Shown in pieces: positions 56,152 through 61,965 of a stretch of 61,965 bases of DNA. Position 1 is the stretch's first letter, and each line of letters starts with the position of its first letter. The notes beneath the pieces were generated by a model, which saw only the letters and a program-made list of their open reading frames with translations, was not told where the DNA came from and searched no databases. The position numbers were made by a program, and so were the translations under genes. Source of the stretch: a virus; IMG/VR virus record IMGVR_UViG_3300025645_000075, positions 1-61,965 of that record; one strand, given 5' to 3'.

Positions 56152-57266
56152 TAGAAACCTCCTTCAGATACGTCTTTGCGTACTAGTGCTTTCGTCTCTT
56201 GGAAACTCAAGGTCATGTCAACTTCCATGAAGTTACCATCCTCGTGCATTGCCATTTGAGATGCGTTAAATGTTGTAGATACATCACGAAGATAACACGG
56301 TTTGATCTTGGCAAGGCCAGGAATCTTATCACCGTCATATTCGAATGCTATGTTAAATTTGTTAGGGAACTTATAACCTAATGATATTGAAGCATCACCA
56401 ACATTCGCAGTAATCTCATCCGGATACAATTCGGTTCGCAACAGTTTGATGATTTCATTAATCTCTCTTGCTTCTTTTTTAGACTTTGCAATCATCTTAA
56501 ATGCGAATGTAAACTCACGAATGTTCGGTTGTTTGAACAATATGCGTGAATTGGGGTTCAGTGTAACACCACCGGCAAGTTTCGAAGCTGCTTGTGCCTC
56601 TGCACCATACGACCCAAACTGAGATGCAAGTTGAACACCTGCGAGTTTTGCAAGATCTCCATTATCTCCACTAGTAAGTTGACTTACAAATGAACCCAAT
56701 CCTTTGACCATAGATTCTGCGAAACCTAATCCAGCTTCCATAGATGCACCTGCGGCACCCAGATCAAAGTTCTCATATGTCACATTATCACGGAAGGCAA
56801 GACCCAAAGGGAGGTATAAACTAATTGAACTAGTAGTTATGGGAATACTTTGTCTGGTAGAATTTGACTGTTTCTCAAGTCCTTCATATGATCTTATTTG
56901 TTCGGTGAGTTTTTTTGATTCATCGATAATTTTCTCAAGTTCTTCTTCATCACCTTCGGCTGCAATCTCGTTAGCTCTTTTCTTCAGAACTTCCAAATCA
57001 CCTTTCAACTTTTTGGTCTGCGAGGCGAAGACGTTGTTACTATTTGCGCCGGTGGGTTTATCTTCATTTAAACTGAAAATTACCCGTGCCTTGTAATCAG
57101 TATCTTCTAGTGGGTACTTGAGTTGTCTAATAGAACTCTCACCGCCCACAGGTACTCCGACAGGTACTGCCCGTGGTTTTTGTTTTCCACCTCGTGCAAC
57201 TGCTAGTTGAATCTGTTCCGGAGTGAGTTTATCTCCGACCTTTACGTCATATATATTATCAGGCAT
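56151..57266 (-). CDS. 48: gp48-like tail tube initiator
   Basis: 371 aa (T4 gp48: 364). Tube-fold protein capping the hub and starting the tube. The C-terminal part FTFAFKMIAKSKKEAREINEIIKLLRTELYP, IAFEYDGDKIPGLAKIKPCYLRDVSTTFNAS and VDMTLSFQETK has the tube-initiator pattern. It has a helical, acidic middle (EVLKKRANEIAAEGDEEELEKIIDES). gp54 rather than gp48 cannot be excluded, but a better gp54 candidate follows on the plus strand. A late promoter precedes it. Confidence 0.72.
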   Translation of the reverse strand: MPDNIYDVKVGDKLTPEQIQLAVARGGKQKPRAVPVGVPVGGESSIRQLKYPLEDTDYKARVIFSLNEDKPTGANSNNVFASQTKKLKGDLEVLKKRANEIAAEGDEEELEKIIDESKKLTEQIRSYEGLEKQSNSTRQSIPITTSSISLYLPLGLAFRDNVTYENFDLGAAGASMEAGLGFAESMVKGLGSFVSQLTSGDNGDLAKLAGVQLASQFGSYGAEAQAASKLAGGVTLNPNSRILFKQPNIREFTFAFKMIAKSKKEAREINEIIKLLRTELYPDEITANVGDASISLGYKFPNKFNIAFEYDGDKIPGLAKIKPCYLRDVSTTFNASQMAMHEDGNFMEVDMTLSFQETKALVRKDVSEGGF

Positions 57267-57276
57267 TTATCCGATC

Positions 57277-57284
57277 CATAAATA
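57277..57284 (+). promoter_or_regulatory. Possible late promoter CATAAATA before gp4
   Basis: Seven of eight matches to the late octamer on the plus strand, 34 nt upstream of gp4. With the exact minus-strand match it would form a divergent pair. Confidence 0.5.
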
Positions 57285-57310
57285 GGTTAAAATCTTTAAA
57301 ACTTTAAAAC

Positions 57311-57318
57311 TATTTATA
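57311..57318 (-). promoter_or_regulatory. Late promoter TATAAATA before gp48
   Basis: Exact octamer on the minus strand, 45 nt upstream of the gp48 ATG, sharing its last base with the gp4 start codon. Confidence 0.75.
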
Positions 57319-57824
57319 TGAAAACTTACAAAGGAAAATACAAAATCCGGAATGAATCCAAGTATCTTGGTGATCCCAAGAATGTGGTGTATCGTTCGGG
57401 ATGGGAAAAGGCTGTCATGATATGGTGTGACGACAATCCCAATGTGGTTGGTTGGGTAAGTGAAGAAGTTATTATACCATATATTTGCGAGACTGACAAG
57501 CGTCCCCATCGTTATTTCATGGACTTTATGGTCAAGTACAAGGATGGACGCACTGTACTGATCGAAGTCAAACCGCATAAAGAGACAATCAAACCCAAGA
57601 CCGGACAAGGAAGACCTCGAAGACAAGTACTTAGTGAAACATTGACATATATTAAAAACATAAGTAAGTGGACAGCGACCGAGAAGTATGTTGCTGATAG
57701 AGGATGGCACTTTGAAATATGGGATGAACACAAACTAAGGGCTATGGGGATACTACCCAAACCATTAGGAAAGAAACCAATTAAACCATTGAAGAAAATG
57801 AAACCGTATAAGAGAAAGAAGTGA
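57318..57824 (+). CDS. 4: gp4 head completion protein (PD-(D/E)XK nuclease fold)
   Basis: 168 aa (T4: 150). Head completion factor. SKYLGDPKNVVYRSGWEKAVMIWCDDNP (T4: SKYRGDPKKITYRSNWEKFFFEWLDKNP) and the nuclease-like RYFMDFMV..VLIEVKP with D69, E83 and K85 intact. A basic tail follows. The start matches T4, but no Shine-Dalgarno precedes this ATG (tttatATG context). First gene of the plus-strand group. Confidence 0.92.
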   Translation: MKTYKGKYKIRNESKYLGDPKNVVYRSGWEKAVMIWCDDNPNVVGWVSEEVIIPYICETDKRPHRYFMDFMVKYKDGRTVLIEVKPHKETIKPKTGQGRPRRQVLSETLTYIKNISKWTATEKYVADRGWHFEIWDEHKLRAMGILPKPLGKKPIKPLKKMKPYKRKK

Positions 57825-58423
57825 TTGACAAGAAAGTATATTTTATAGGAATGAACAAGATTGCAACCACGTCATTCCACGAGTTATTTAAAGCATCAGG
57901 ATACCGGTCATGGCATTATTCCTGCATGGACGAAGTTACTATGGAACCGTTGGTACTCGCACAACAGATGGGACAGAATGTTGATGAAAATAAATATGTG
58001 ATGAAAAGTATTGATCATGCACAGGTCTATAGTGATTTGTTTTTCCATCGTGATTATGCGTGGGTAGATGGCGTCAAGTGGTTCGACAAACTCTACAATA
58101 ATAATCCAAATGCTTATTTTATATTACAGACTCGTGATATGGAAGACTGGTTGGACAGTAAACGTAGACACAAGGACGGTGATTATATGAGACGTTGTTG
58201 TGAATATCATGACCTAGAGCCAGATGAGATGTTGGAGTGGTTTCGCAATGATCGAGAAGAACATGAAGATAATGTTCGTTCTTTTTTTACAAACAAGAAG
58301 TATGCAAATTTCCTTGAATGGAACCTCAGTACCGACCACATATCGAAGTTGATCAATTTCGTCAAACCAGACTTTATACTCAAAGAAAAAGATTGGGGGC
58401 GTCATGGCAAACTATATAAATAA
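57821..58423 (+). CDS. Sulfotransferase-like protein
   Basis: 200 aa. N-terminal VYFIGMNKIATTSFHELF fits the 5'-phosphosulfate-binding loop of sulfotransferases (xxGxxKxGTTSL), and YFILQTRDMEDWLDSKRRH fits the 3'-phosphate-binding R...S motif. It would use PAPS to sulfate a substrate, perhaps a phage or host surface sugar. GTG start overlapping the gp4 stop; the strand before the loop requires this start, not the internal ATG. No other PAPS gene is in the window. Confidence 0.65.
   Translation: MIDKKVYFIGMNKIATTSFHELFKASGYRSWHYSCMDEVTMEPLVLAQQMGQNVDENKYVMKSIDHAQVYSDLFFHRDYAWVDGVKWFDKLYNNNPNAYFILQTRDMEDWLDSKRRHKDGDYMRRCCEYHDLEPDEMLEWFRNDREEHEDNVRSFFTNKKYANFLEWNLSTDHISKLINFVKPDFILKEKDWGRHGKLYK
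58415..58422 (+). promoter_or_regulatory. Late promoter TATAAATA, plus strand
   Basis: Exact octamer in the 3' end of the sulfotransferase-like gene, 28 nt upstream of the gp2-like ATG at 58450; the only exact plus-strand late promoter I found. Confidence 0.75.
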
Positions 58424-58449
58424 AGACATGGATTTTAACAGGAAGACAC

Positions 58450-59034
58450 ATGTCTGACATATTCAATAGATTAGAACGACAGGCATTCCGTGCGGGTATT
58501 ACACCTCGGACGAAGGAAAGTCGTGCGTGGTTTCTGAAGAAAGCACAGAATATGCGGGGTATCAATCGAGAGTCTTTGATGAAGGAAGAACCCATCAAGG
58601 CAAGATCTAAACAGATCATTGGTGGTATGTTCATGTTTACCTATGATCCTAAACATAAAGACAAACTACCATACTATGATGCATTTCCATTGGTGATTGT
58701 TCTTGGGCCTGCGAAGGGTGGATTCTTAGGATTGAATCTACACTATCTGCCACCCAAGTTGAGGATGCAGTTCTTTGCGAACATCATGGATATCCAAGGT
58801 AGTAAGTTGAGTGAAGATGATAAGTTTTCTTTGACATATAGAATGTTAAAGAAATCTTCGAATCTGAGATACTTCAAACCATGTGTTAAACATTATTTGA
58901 ATTCTCAGGTTACCAGTCGTTTTGCGGAAGTACCTGCACCAGAATGGGAGATTGCAATCTTTCTGCCAACCGCACAGTTCCGCAAACGAAACAGTTATAA
59001 GGTTCATTACGATAGTAGGCAGATGATACGATGA
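58450..59034 (+). CDS. gp2-like DNA end protector candidate
   Basis: 194 aa. Blocks GGMFMFTYDPKHKDKLPYYDAFPLVIVLGPAKGGFLGLNLHYLPPKLRMQFF, YFKPCVKHYL and EVPAPEWEIAIFLPTAQFRK. I recall this pattern in T4-like phages annotated as DNA end protector (gp2), and gp2 is a neighbour of gp4 in T4; another virion-assembly role is possible. Good AGGAAG ribosome-binding site. The end overlaps the gp54 ATG by 4 nt. Confidence 0.55.
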   Translation: MSDIFNRLERQAFRAGITPRTKESRAWFLKKAQNMRGINRESLMKEEPIKARSKQIIGGMFMFTYDPKHKDKLPYYDAFPLVIVLGPAKGGFLGLNLHYLPPKLRMQFFANIMDIQGSKLSEDDKFSLTYRMLKKSSNLRYFKPCVKHYLNSQVTSRFAEVPAPEWEIAIFLPTAQFRKRNSYKVHYDSRQMIR

Positions 59035-59759
59035 GTTCAGGATTTTCAATCGAAGACCTAAAGGGTCAAATAGGTGGTTCAGGTGGACTTGCCAAGGGTA
59101 ATCAGTTCATGGTCACCCTACCCCAAATAGAAAGTTTCAAAATGGACGCACGAGAGTTGAATCTATTTTGTACTGTTGCAACGTTGCCGGGTAGACAGAT
59201 AATGTCTATAGATCATGCGATTGGTACGACCAACCGAAAGTTCGCAAATGGATATGCTACCACAGATATGACAATGACGTTTTTGGTTGCAAACAATCAT
59301 CTGGTTCGTCAGTACTTCGAGAACTGGCAGAACGAAGCGCATAATCAATTGAATCGTACAGTAGGGTACTTCGATGATTATACATATCCTGTAACAATAA
59401 CTACTATGGAAAGAGGTCTGAGACTTTCTATAATCAAGAAACAGTTAGGGTTTACGGATAAGATCCCATCCTTCCTGAAAAACAGATTACCGAAAGTAGG
59501 GCCTATAGATCTCGCACAAGGAGAACTTGATGCAGGTGCTTCTTTTCAAATGAAGAAAACATATCAATGTACTTTGTTGGAGTGTTATCCAACATCGTTG
59601 ACTGATCAACAATTAGGTAATGGTGAAGAAGGTGTATTGGAATTGAGTGTACAACTATCATTTACTGATTGGGAAAGTGAAGTCGGAGACTACACAAAAG
59701 ACGGAGAGAACATCGCTCGTGGAGCGATCGGTGGAATCTTCTCAAAATTATTTGGTTAA
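59031..59759 (+). CDS. 54: gp54-like tail tube initiator
   Basis: 242 aa (T4: 320). GNQFMVTLPQIESF, NLFCTVATLPGRQI, TTDMTMTFLVANNHLVRQYFENWQNEA, a YPVTIT loop, and the end LECYPTSLTDQQLGNGEEGVLELSVQLSFTDWE, the tube-fold layout seen in gp19 and gp48. Overlaps the gp2-like stop. A Lys/Arg loop (SIIKKQLGFTDKIPSFLKNRL) expands the fold. Confidence 0.75.
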   Translation: MSSGFSIEDLKGQIGGSGGLAKGNQFMVTLPQIESFKMDARELNLFCTVATLPGRQIMSIDHAIGTTNRKFANGYATTDMTMTFLVANNHLVRQYFENWQNEAHNQLNRTVGYFDDYTYPVTITTMERGLRLSIIKKQLGFTDKIPSFLKNRLPKVGPIDLAQGELDAGASFQMKKTYQCTLLECYPTSLTDQQLGNGEEGVLELSVQLSFTDWESEVGDYTKDGENIARGAIGGIFSKLFG

Positions 59760-59788
59760 ATAAATTATTAAAAACACTGGAGAATATA

Positions 59789-60493
59789 ATGGCATTACCT
59801 AAGTTAAATACATCACCGCAGTATTCATGTAAGATTCCTTCTACTAAAGAAGTTGTTTCTTATAGACCTTACTTGGTCAAAGAAGAAAAGGTATTGATGA
59901 TCGCATTTGAAACTGGCGATCAAAAAGAAGCACTGAATGCAATTGTCAACACATTAGACGCTTGTATTCAAAATGAAATCGATGTTAATGCATTGACAAC
60001 ATTCGATATTGAATATCTGTTTACTCAGATACGATCGAAGTCTGTGGGCGAATCCGCGACAGTGTTGTTGAAATGTTCTAGTTGTGATCATAAGAACGAA
60101 AGATCTATCGATATTGGTTCAATTGATGTGTCTACTAGTGAACTCAGTAACGTCATAGAATTGACAGACAGTGTTAGTGTTGAAATGAAATATCCATCGT
60201 ATGTTGATATCCAGTCAAGTGATTTGACCGGAGATGAACTTACAGTAGGTTTTAACTTGGTTGCCACATGTATCAATGCAATCTTGACCGAAGAAGAAAG
60301 AGTCTCTTCCAGTGACACATCGAAGGAAGAACTAATGGATTTCATCGAGTCTATGACCCAAGGACAATTCAGGAAGTTAGGTGAATTTCTTGAAGCAATG
60401 CCCGCAATGATACACACCGAGACATTTGCGTGTGAAGGTTGTGGGGAACAGAACAGTGTGACTTTGAAAGGTATGCAGGATTTTTTATCCTAA
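59789..60493 (+). CDS. 26: gp26-like baseplate hub / tail assembly protein
   Basis: 234 aa (T4: 208), of the T4_baseplate (PF12322-type) family as I recall. N-terminus LPKLNTSPQYSCKIPSTKEVVSYRPYLVKEEKVLMIAFE. Two CxxC pairs (C96/C99, C215/C218) suggest a zinc site. The last codons GAT TTT TTA TCC TAA contain the -1 slippery heptamer T TTT TTA (60481-60487) just before the stop, and the -1 frame continues to 60678 (next entry). SD GGAG. Immediately upstream of the tape-measure gene. Confidence 0.82.
   Translation: MALPKLNTSPQYSCKIPSTKEVVSYRPYLVKEEKVLMIAFETGDQKEALNAIVNTLDACIQNEIDVNALTTFDIEYLFTQIRSKSVGESATVLLKCSSCDHKNERSIDIGSIDVSTSELSNVIELTDSVSVEMKYPSYVDIQSSDLTGDELTVGFNLVATCINAILTEEERVSSSDTSKEELMDFIESMTQGQFRKLGEFLEAMPAMIHTETFACEGCGEQNSVTLKGMQDFLS
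60481..60487 (+). promoter_or_regulatory. Candidate -1 frameshift heptamer T TTT TTA
   Basis: Zero-frame codons read GA[T TTT TTA]. A 6-bp stem AGTGAA/TTCACT (60513-60518 with 60537-60542) lies 25 nt downstream, a weak stimulator candidate. Confidence 0.7.
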
Positions 60494-60678
60494 ACCTTTC
60501 TCATGATAGTCTAGTGAATTATTATAAAACTAATTTTTCACTGATACAACATCATAGTTATAGTTTGACTGAAATTGAAATGATGTTGCCGTGGGAGAGG
60601 GAGATCTACGTTGCTATGTTAGTTGAATATGTTAAAGAAGAAAACGATCGTATTAAACAAGAACAGATGAGAAACTAA
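60487..60678 (+). CDS. C-terminal extension of gp26 by -1 frameshift
   Basis: 63 codons read in the -1 frame after the slippery site: ILNLSHDSLVNYYKTNFSLIQHHSYSLTEIEMMLPWEREIYVAMLVEYVKEENDRIKQEQMRN. No ATG with a Shine-Dalgarno opens this frame before the conserved-looking block SLTEIEMMLPWEREIYVAML, so frameshifting best explains its expression; a fusion of 296 aa results. Position corresponds to T4 gene 51 / the lambda T extension. GTG at 60514 is an alternative restart without Shine-Dalgarno. Confidence 0.65.
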   Translation: MLNLSHDSLVNYYKTNFSLIQHHSYSLTEIEMMLPWEREIYVAMLVEYVKEENDRIKQEQMRN

Positions 60679-60679
60679 A

Positions 60680-61965
60680 ATGGCAGATGCTTTACTACAA
60701 ACCTCGATTCAACTTCTAAGAGAAGAGAATGCGAAACAATCTGATCAGGTCATCAAGAACACTGCAACAACAAGTGAAGGTGTTGATGACCTAAAGAAAA
60801 CTATGAAGGATCTTCTGGGCGAGTTCAGAGGTCAGGCTGGTGACAGAGAAGAGGCCCGTCGAGATTCTGGTAGAACATCTCCTACAGGTGGAGGAACCGG
60901 GCCCGAACGTCCAGATCTCGATAAGAAGACTGGCGGTATCTTAGATTTACTCATCGGTATTCCTACCATGGTTCTTGGTTTTGCTAAAGGTCTTGCGATA
61001 GGATGGATGAAGGCTATTACAGACACCGCAAAACTTATAAAGAATGTTATATCAGGAACCTTCAAGACTATTCTGTCGGGTGTCAAGTTTCTATTACGTC
61101 CTATTACAAACTTCTTCGCTCCATTAGGAAAAAAAATTTCCGATCTTGTTAAACTTGCAAGTGGTAATATCGTGAAGAAATTGAAGGATGTTTTCAAACC
61201 GGTTACCGACTTTGCTTCTAGTGTGGTCAAGGTCTTTAAAGACTTGGGTACTGGCATCAAATCACTTGTCACTGATATTAAGATAGGGGTGAAGTTATAT
61301 GTTGATGGTTTTAAGAATTTTGTAAAACCTATCACTAACGCCTTCAGTAATATATCTAATGCATTCAAAGCAGGTATGAATGGTGTCAAGGGACTATCAC
61401 AATCTGTAACCGGTACTTTCCGTTCTCTGAATATGTTCGAAAAGACATTCAGAGGTATGGGTAAAATCTTTACCGATTCTGTAAAGTTCGTCAAGAGTGT
61501 CGGTACATCTATCACAACTGGATTCCAGACAGTTATTGGAGCATTCAGATCAGCAGGTCAATCATTTGCTAGTGTGGGTAAATTCGCAGGAGGTATCAAA
61601 GATTCCTTTAGTAAGATAGTAAAACCAATGAAGGATGTCGTCGCGTACATGCGAGGAATTGCGCCTAATATCTTCAAAGTGTTTGGTGCACTAGGTAGAT
61701 TCTTTGGTTGGCCACTCACAATCGCTATTGGTTTGTACGAAGGTATTAAAGCATCTCTGAGTAAATTCAAGTCAGGTGATATCATCGGTGGCGTATACGC
61801 ATTCATGACCGGTGCGATCAATGGTGCAGTATTGAGTTTAGTAGATCTCCTAAAAGACGGTATCTCTTGGATATCAGGTATGTTGGGTTTCGAAAACTTC
61901 TCTACTTTCTTGGACAGTTTCTCGTTCTCAGAGATGTTCAGTGAAGTTATGATGAATATGGAGTC
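60680..61965 (+). CDS. 29: Tape measure / gp29-like tail length protein, 5' part
   Basis: At least 428 aa, cut by the right edge. Coiled-coil N-terminus (LLQTSIQLLREENAKQSDQVIKN, VDDLKKTMKDLL), a Pro/Gly linker, then repeated hydrophobic-amphipathic segments (GGILDLLIGIPTMVLGFAKGLAIGW, FKTILSGVKFLLRPITNFF). This composition fits gp29, the hub-bound tail-length determinant. ATG follows the extension stop by one base (TAAAATG). T4 order 26-51-27-28-29 supports the placement. Confidence 0.75.
   Translation, partial: MADALLQTSIQLLREENAKQSDQVIKNTATTSEGVDDLKKTMKDLLGEFRGQAGDREEARRDSGRTSPTGGGTGPERPDLDKKTGGILDLLIGIPTMVLGFAKGLAIGWMKAITDTAKLIKNVISGTFKTILSGVKFLLRPITNFFAPLGKKISDLVKLASGNIVKKLKDVFKPVTDFASSVVKVFKDLGTGIKSLVTDIKIGVKLYVDGFKNFVKPITNAFSNISNAFKAGMNGVKGLSQSVTGTFRSLNMFEKTFRGMGKIFTDSVKFVKSVGTSITTGFQTVIGAFRSAGQSFASVGKFAGGIKDSFSKIVKPMKDVVAYMRGIAPNIFKVFGALGRFFGWPLTIAIGLYEGIKASLSKFKSGDIIGGVYAFMTGAINGAVLSLVDLLKDGISWISGMLGFENFSTFLDSFSFSEMFSEVMMNME

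Noticed and set aside
60439-60678. Reading the -1 ORF as an independent 79-aa gene starting at a TTG
   Set aside because: The start lies inside gp26 coding sequence with no Shine-Dalgarno; frameshifting explains the frame better.
60832-61515. 227-aa minus-strand ORF opposite the tape measure
   Set aside because: Antisense shadow; the plus-strand frame has the tape-measure pattern and continuity with its neighbours.
1-61965. tRNA genes, insertion sequences, origins of replication
   Set aside because: I looked for cloverleaf-like stretches and terminal inverted repeats in the short intergenic gaps and saw none; no gap exceeds 190 nt.

Overview
The window is a late-gene segment of a T4-like tailed phage (myovirus), almost certainly marine. 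The evidence is a near-complete T4-type morphogenesis set (gp20, 67, 68, 21, 22, 23, 19, 18, 17, 16, 15, 14, 13, 8, 7, 6, 25, 5, 27, 53, 48, 4, 54, 26, 29), the UvsW/UvsY recombination genes, and T4-style late promoters (TATAAATA). Several accessory proteins resemble those I recall from marine T4-like phages: a DUF4815-like wedge protein, DVSGD...LDADGG fibers and YTR-repeat fibers. No host genes, tRNAs, CRISPR array or insertion sequence is visible. I cannot name the host.

Layout. From 1 to 57.3 kb everything is on the minus strand, so transcription runs right to left. 0-2.0 kb: uvsW (runs off the left edge), a 54-aa overlapping ORF, uvsY. 2.0-3.1 kb: a 2OG-oxygenase-like protein and a tube-like structural protein. 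3.3-16.2 kb: head, terminase, neck and tail-tube genes in the T4 order 23-22-21-68-67-20-19-18-17-16-15-14-13; the neck gene gp14 has swallowed a LamG-like domain. 16.2-37.1 kb: a large adhesin region with five fiber proteins of 1409, 663, 1826, 1067 and 1013 aa, plus a glycosyltransferase and a second 2OG-like protein. 37.1-57.3 kb: baseplate genes, in which the T4 gp5 spike is spread over three genes and an AmpD-type amidase replaces the T4 lysozyme. At 57.3 kb the strand switches. 57.3-62 kb (plus strand): gp4, a sulfotransferase-like gene, a gp2-like gene, gp54, gp26 and the start of a tape-measure/gp29 gene.

Most notable. (1) Two giant paralogous fibers are built from more than 1,700 residues of a four-residue repeat (Y/F-x-G-N and R-x-S/R-x types), with repeat lengths that are always even. 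(2) gp26 ends in a canonical -1 slippery heptamer (T TTT TTA) that would fuse it to a 63-codon extension directly before the tape-measure gene, the arrangement of lambda gpG/gpGT. (3) The baseplate spike is divided into an OB/degenerate-lysozyme protein, a separate amidase and a separate beta-helix needle. (4) Two 2OG-like paralogs carry HxN where HxD is expected.

Together the genes build the capsid (gp20-23), package DNA (gp16/17), make neck, tube and sheath (gp13-15, 18, 19), the baseplate and its wall-piercing spike, and an unusually large receptor-binding apparatus. Functional calls rest on reading the proteins against remembered families; no database search was run.
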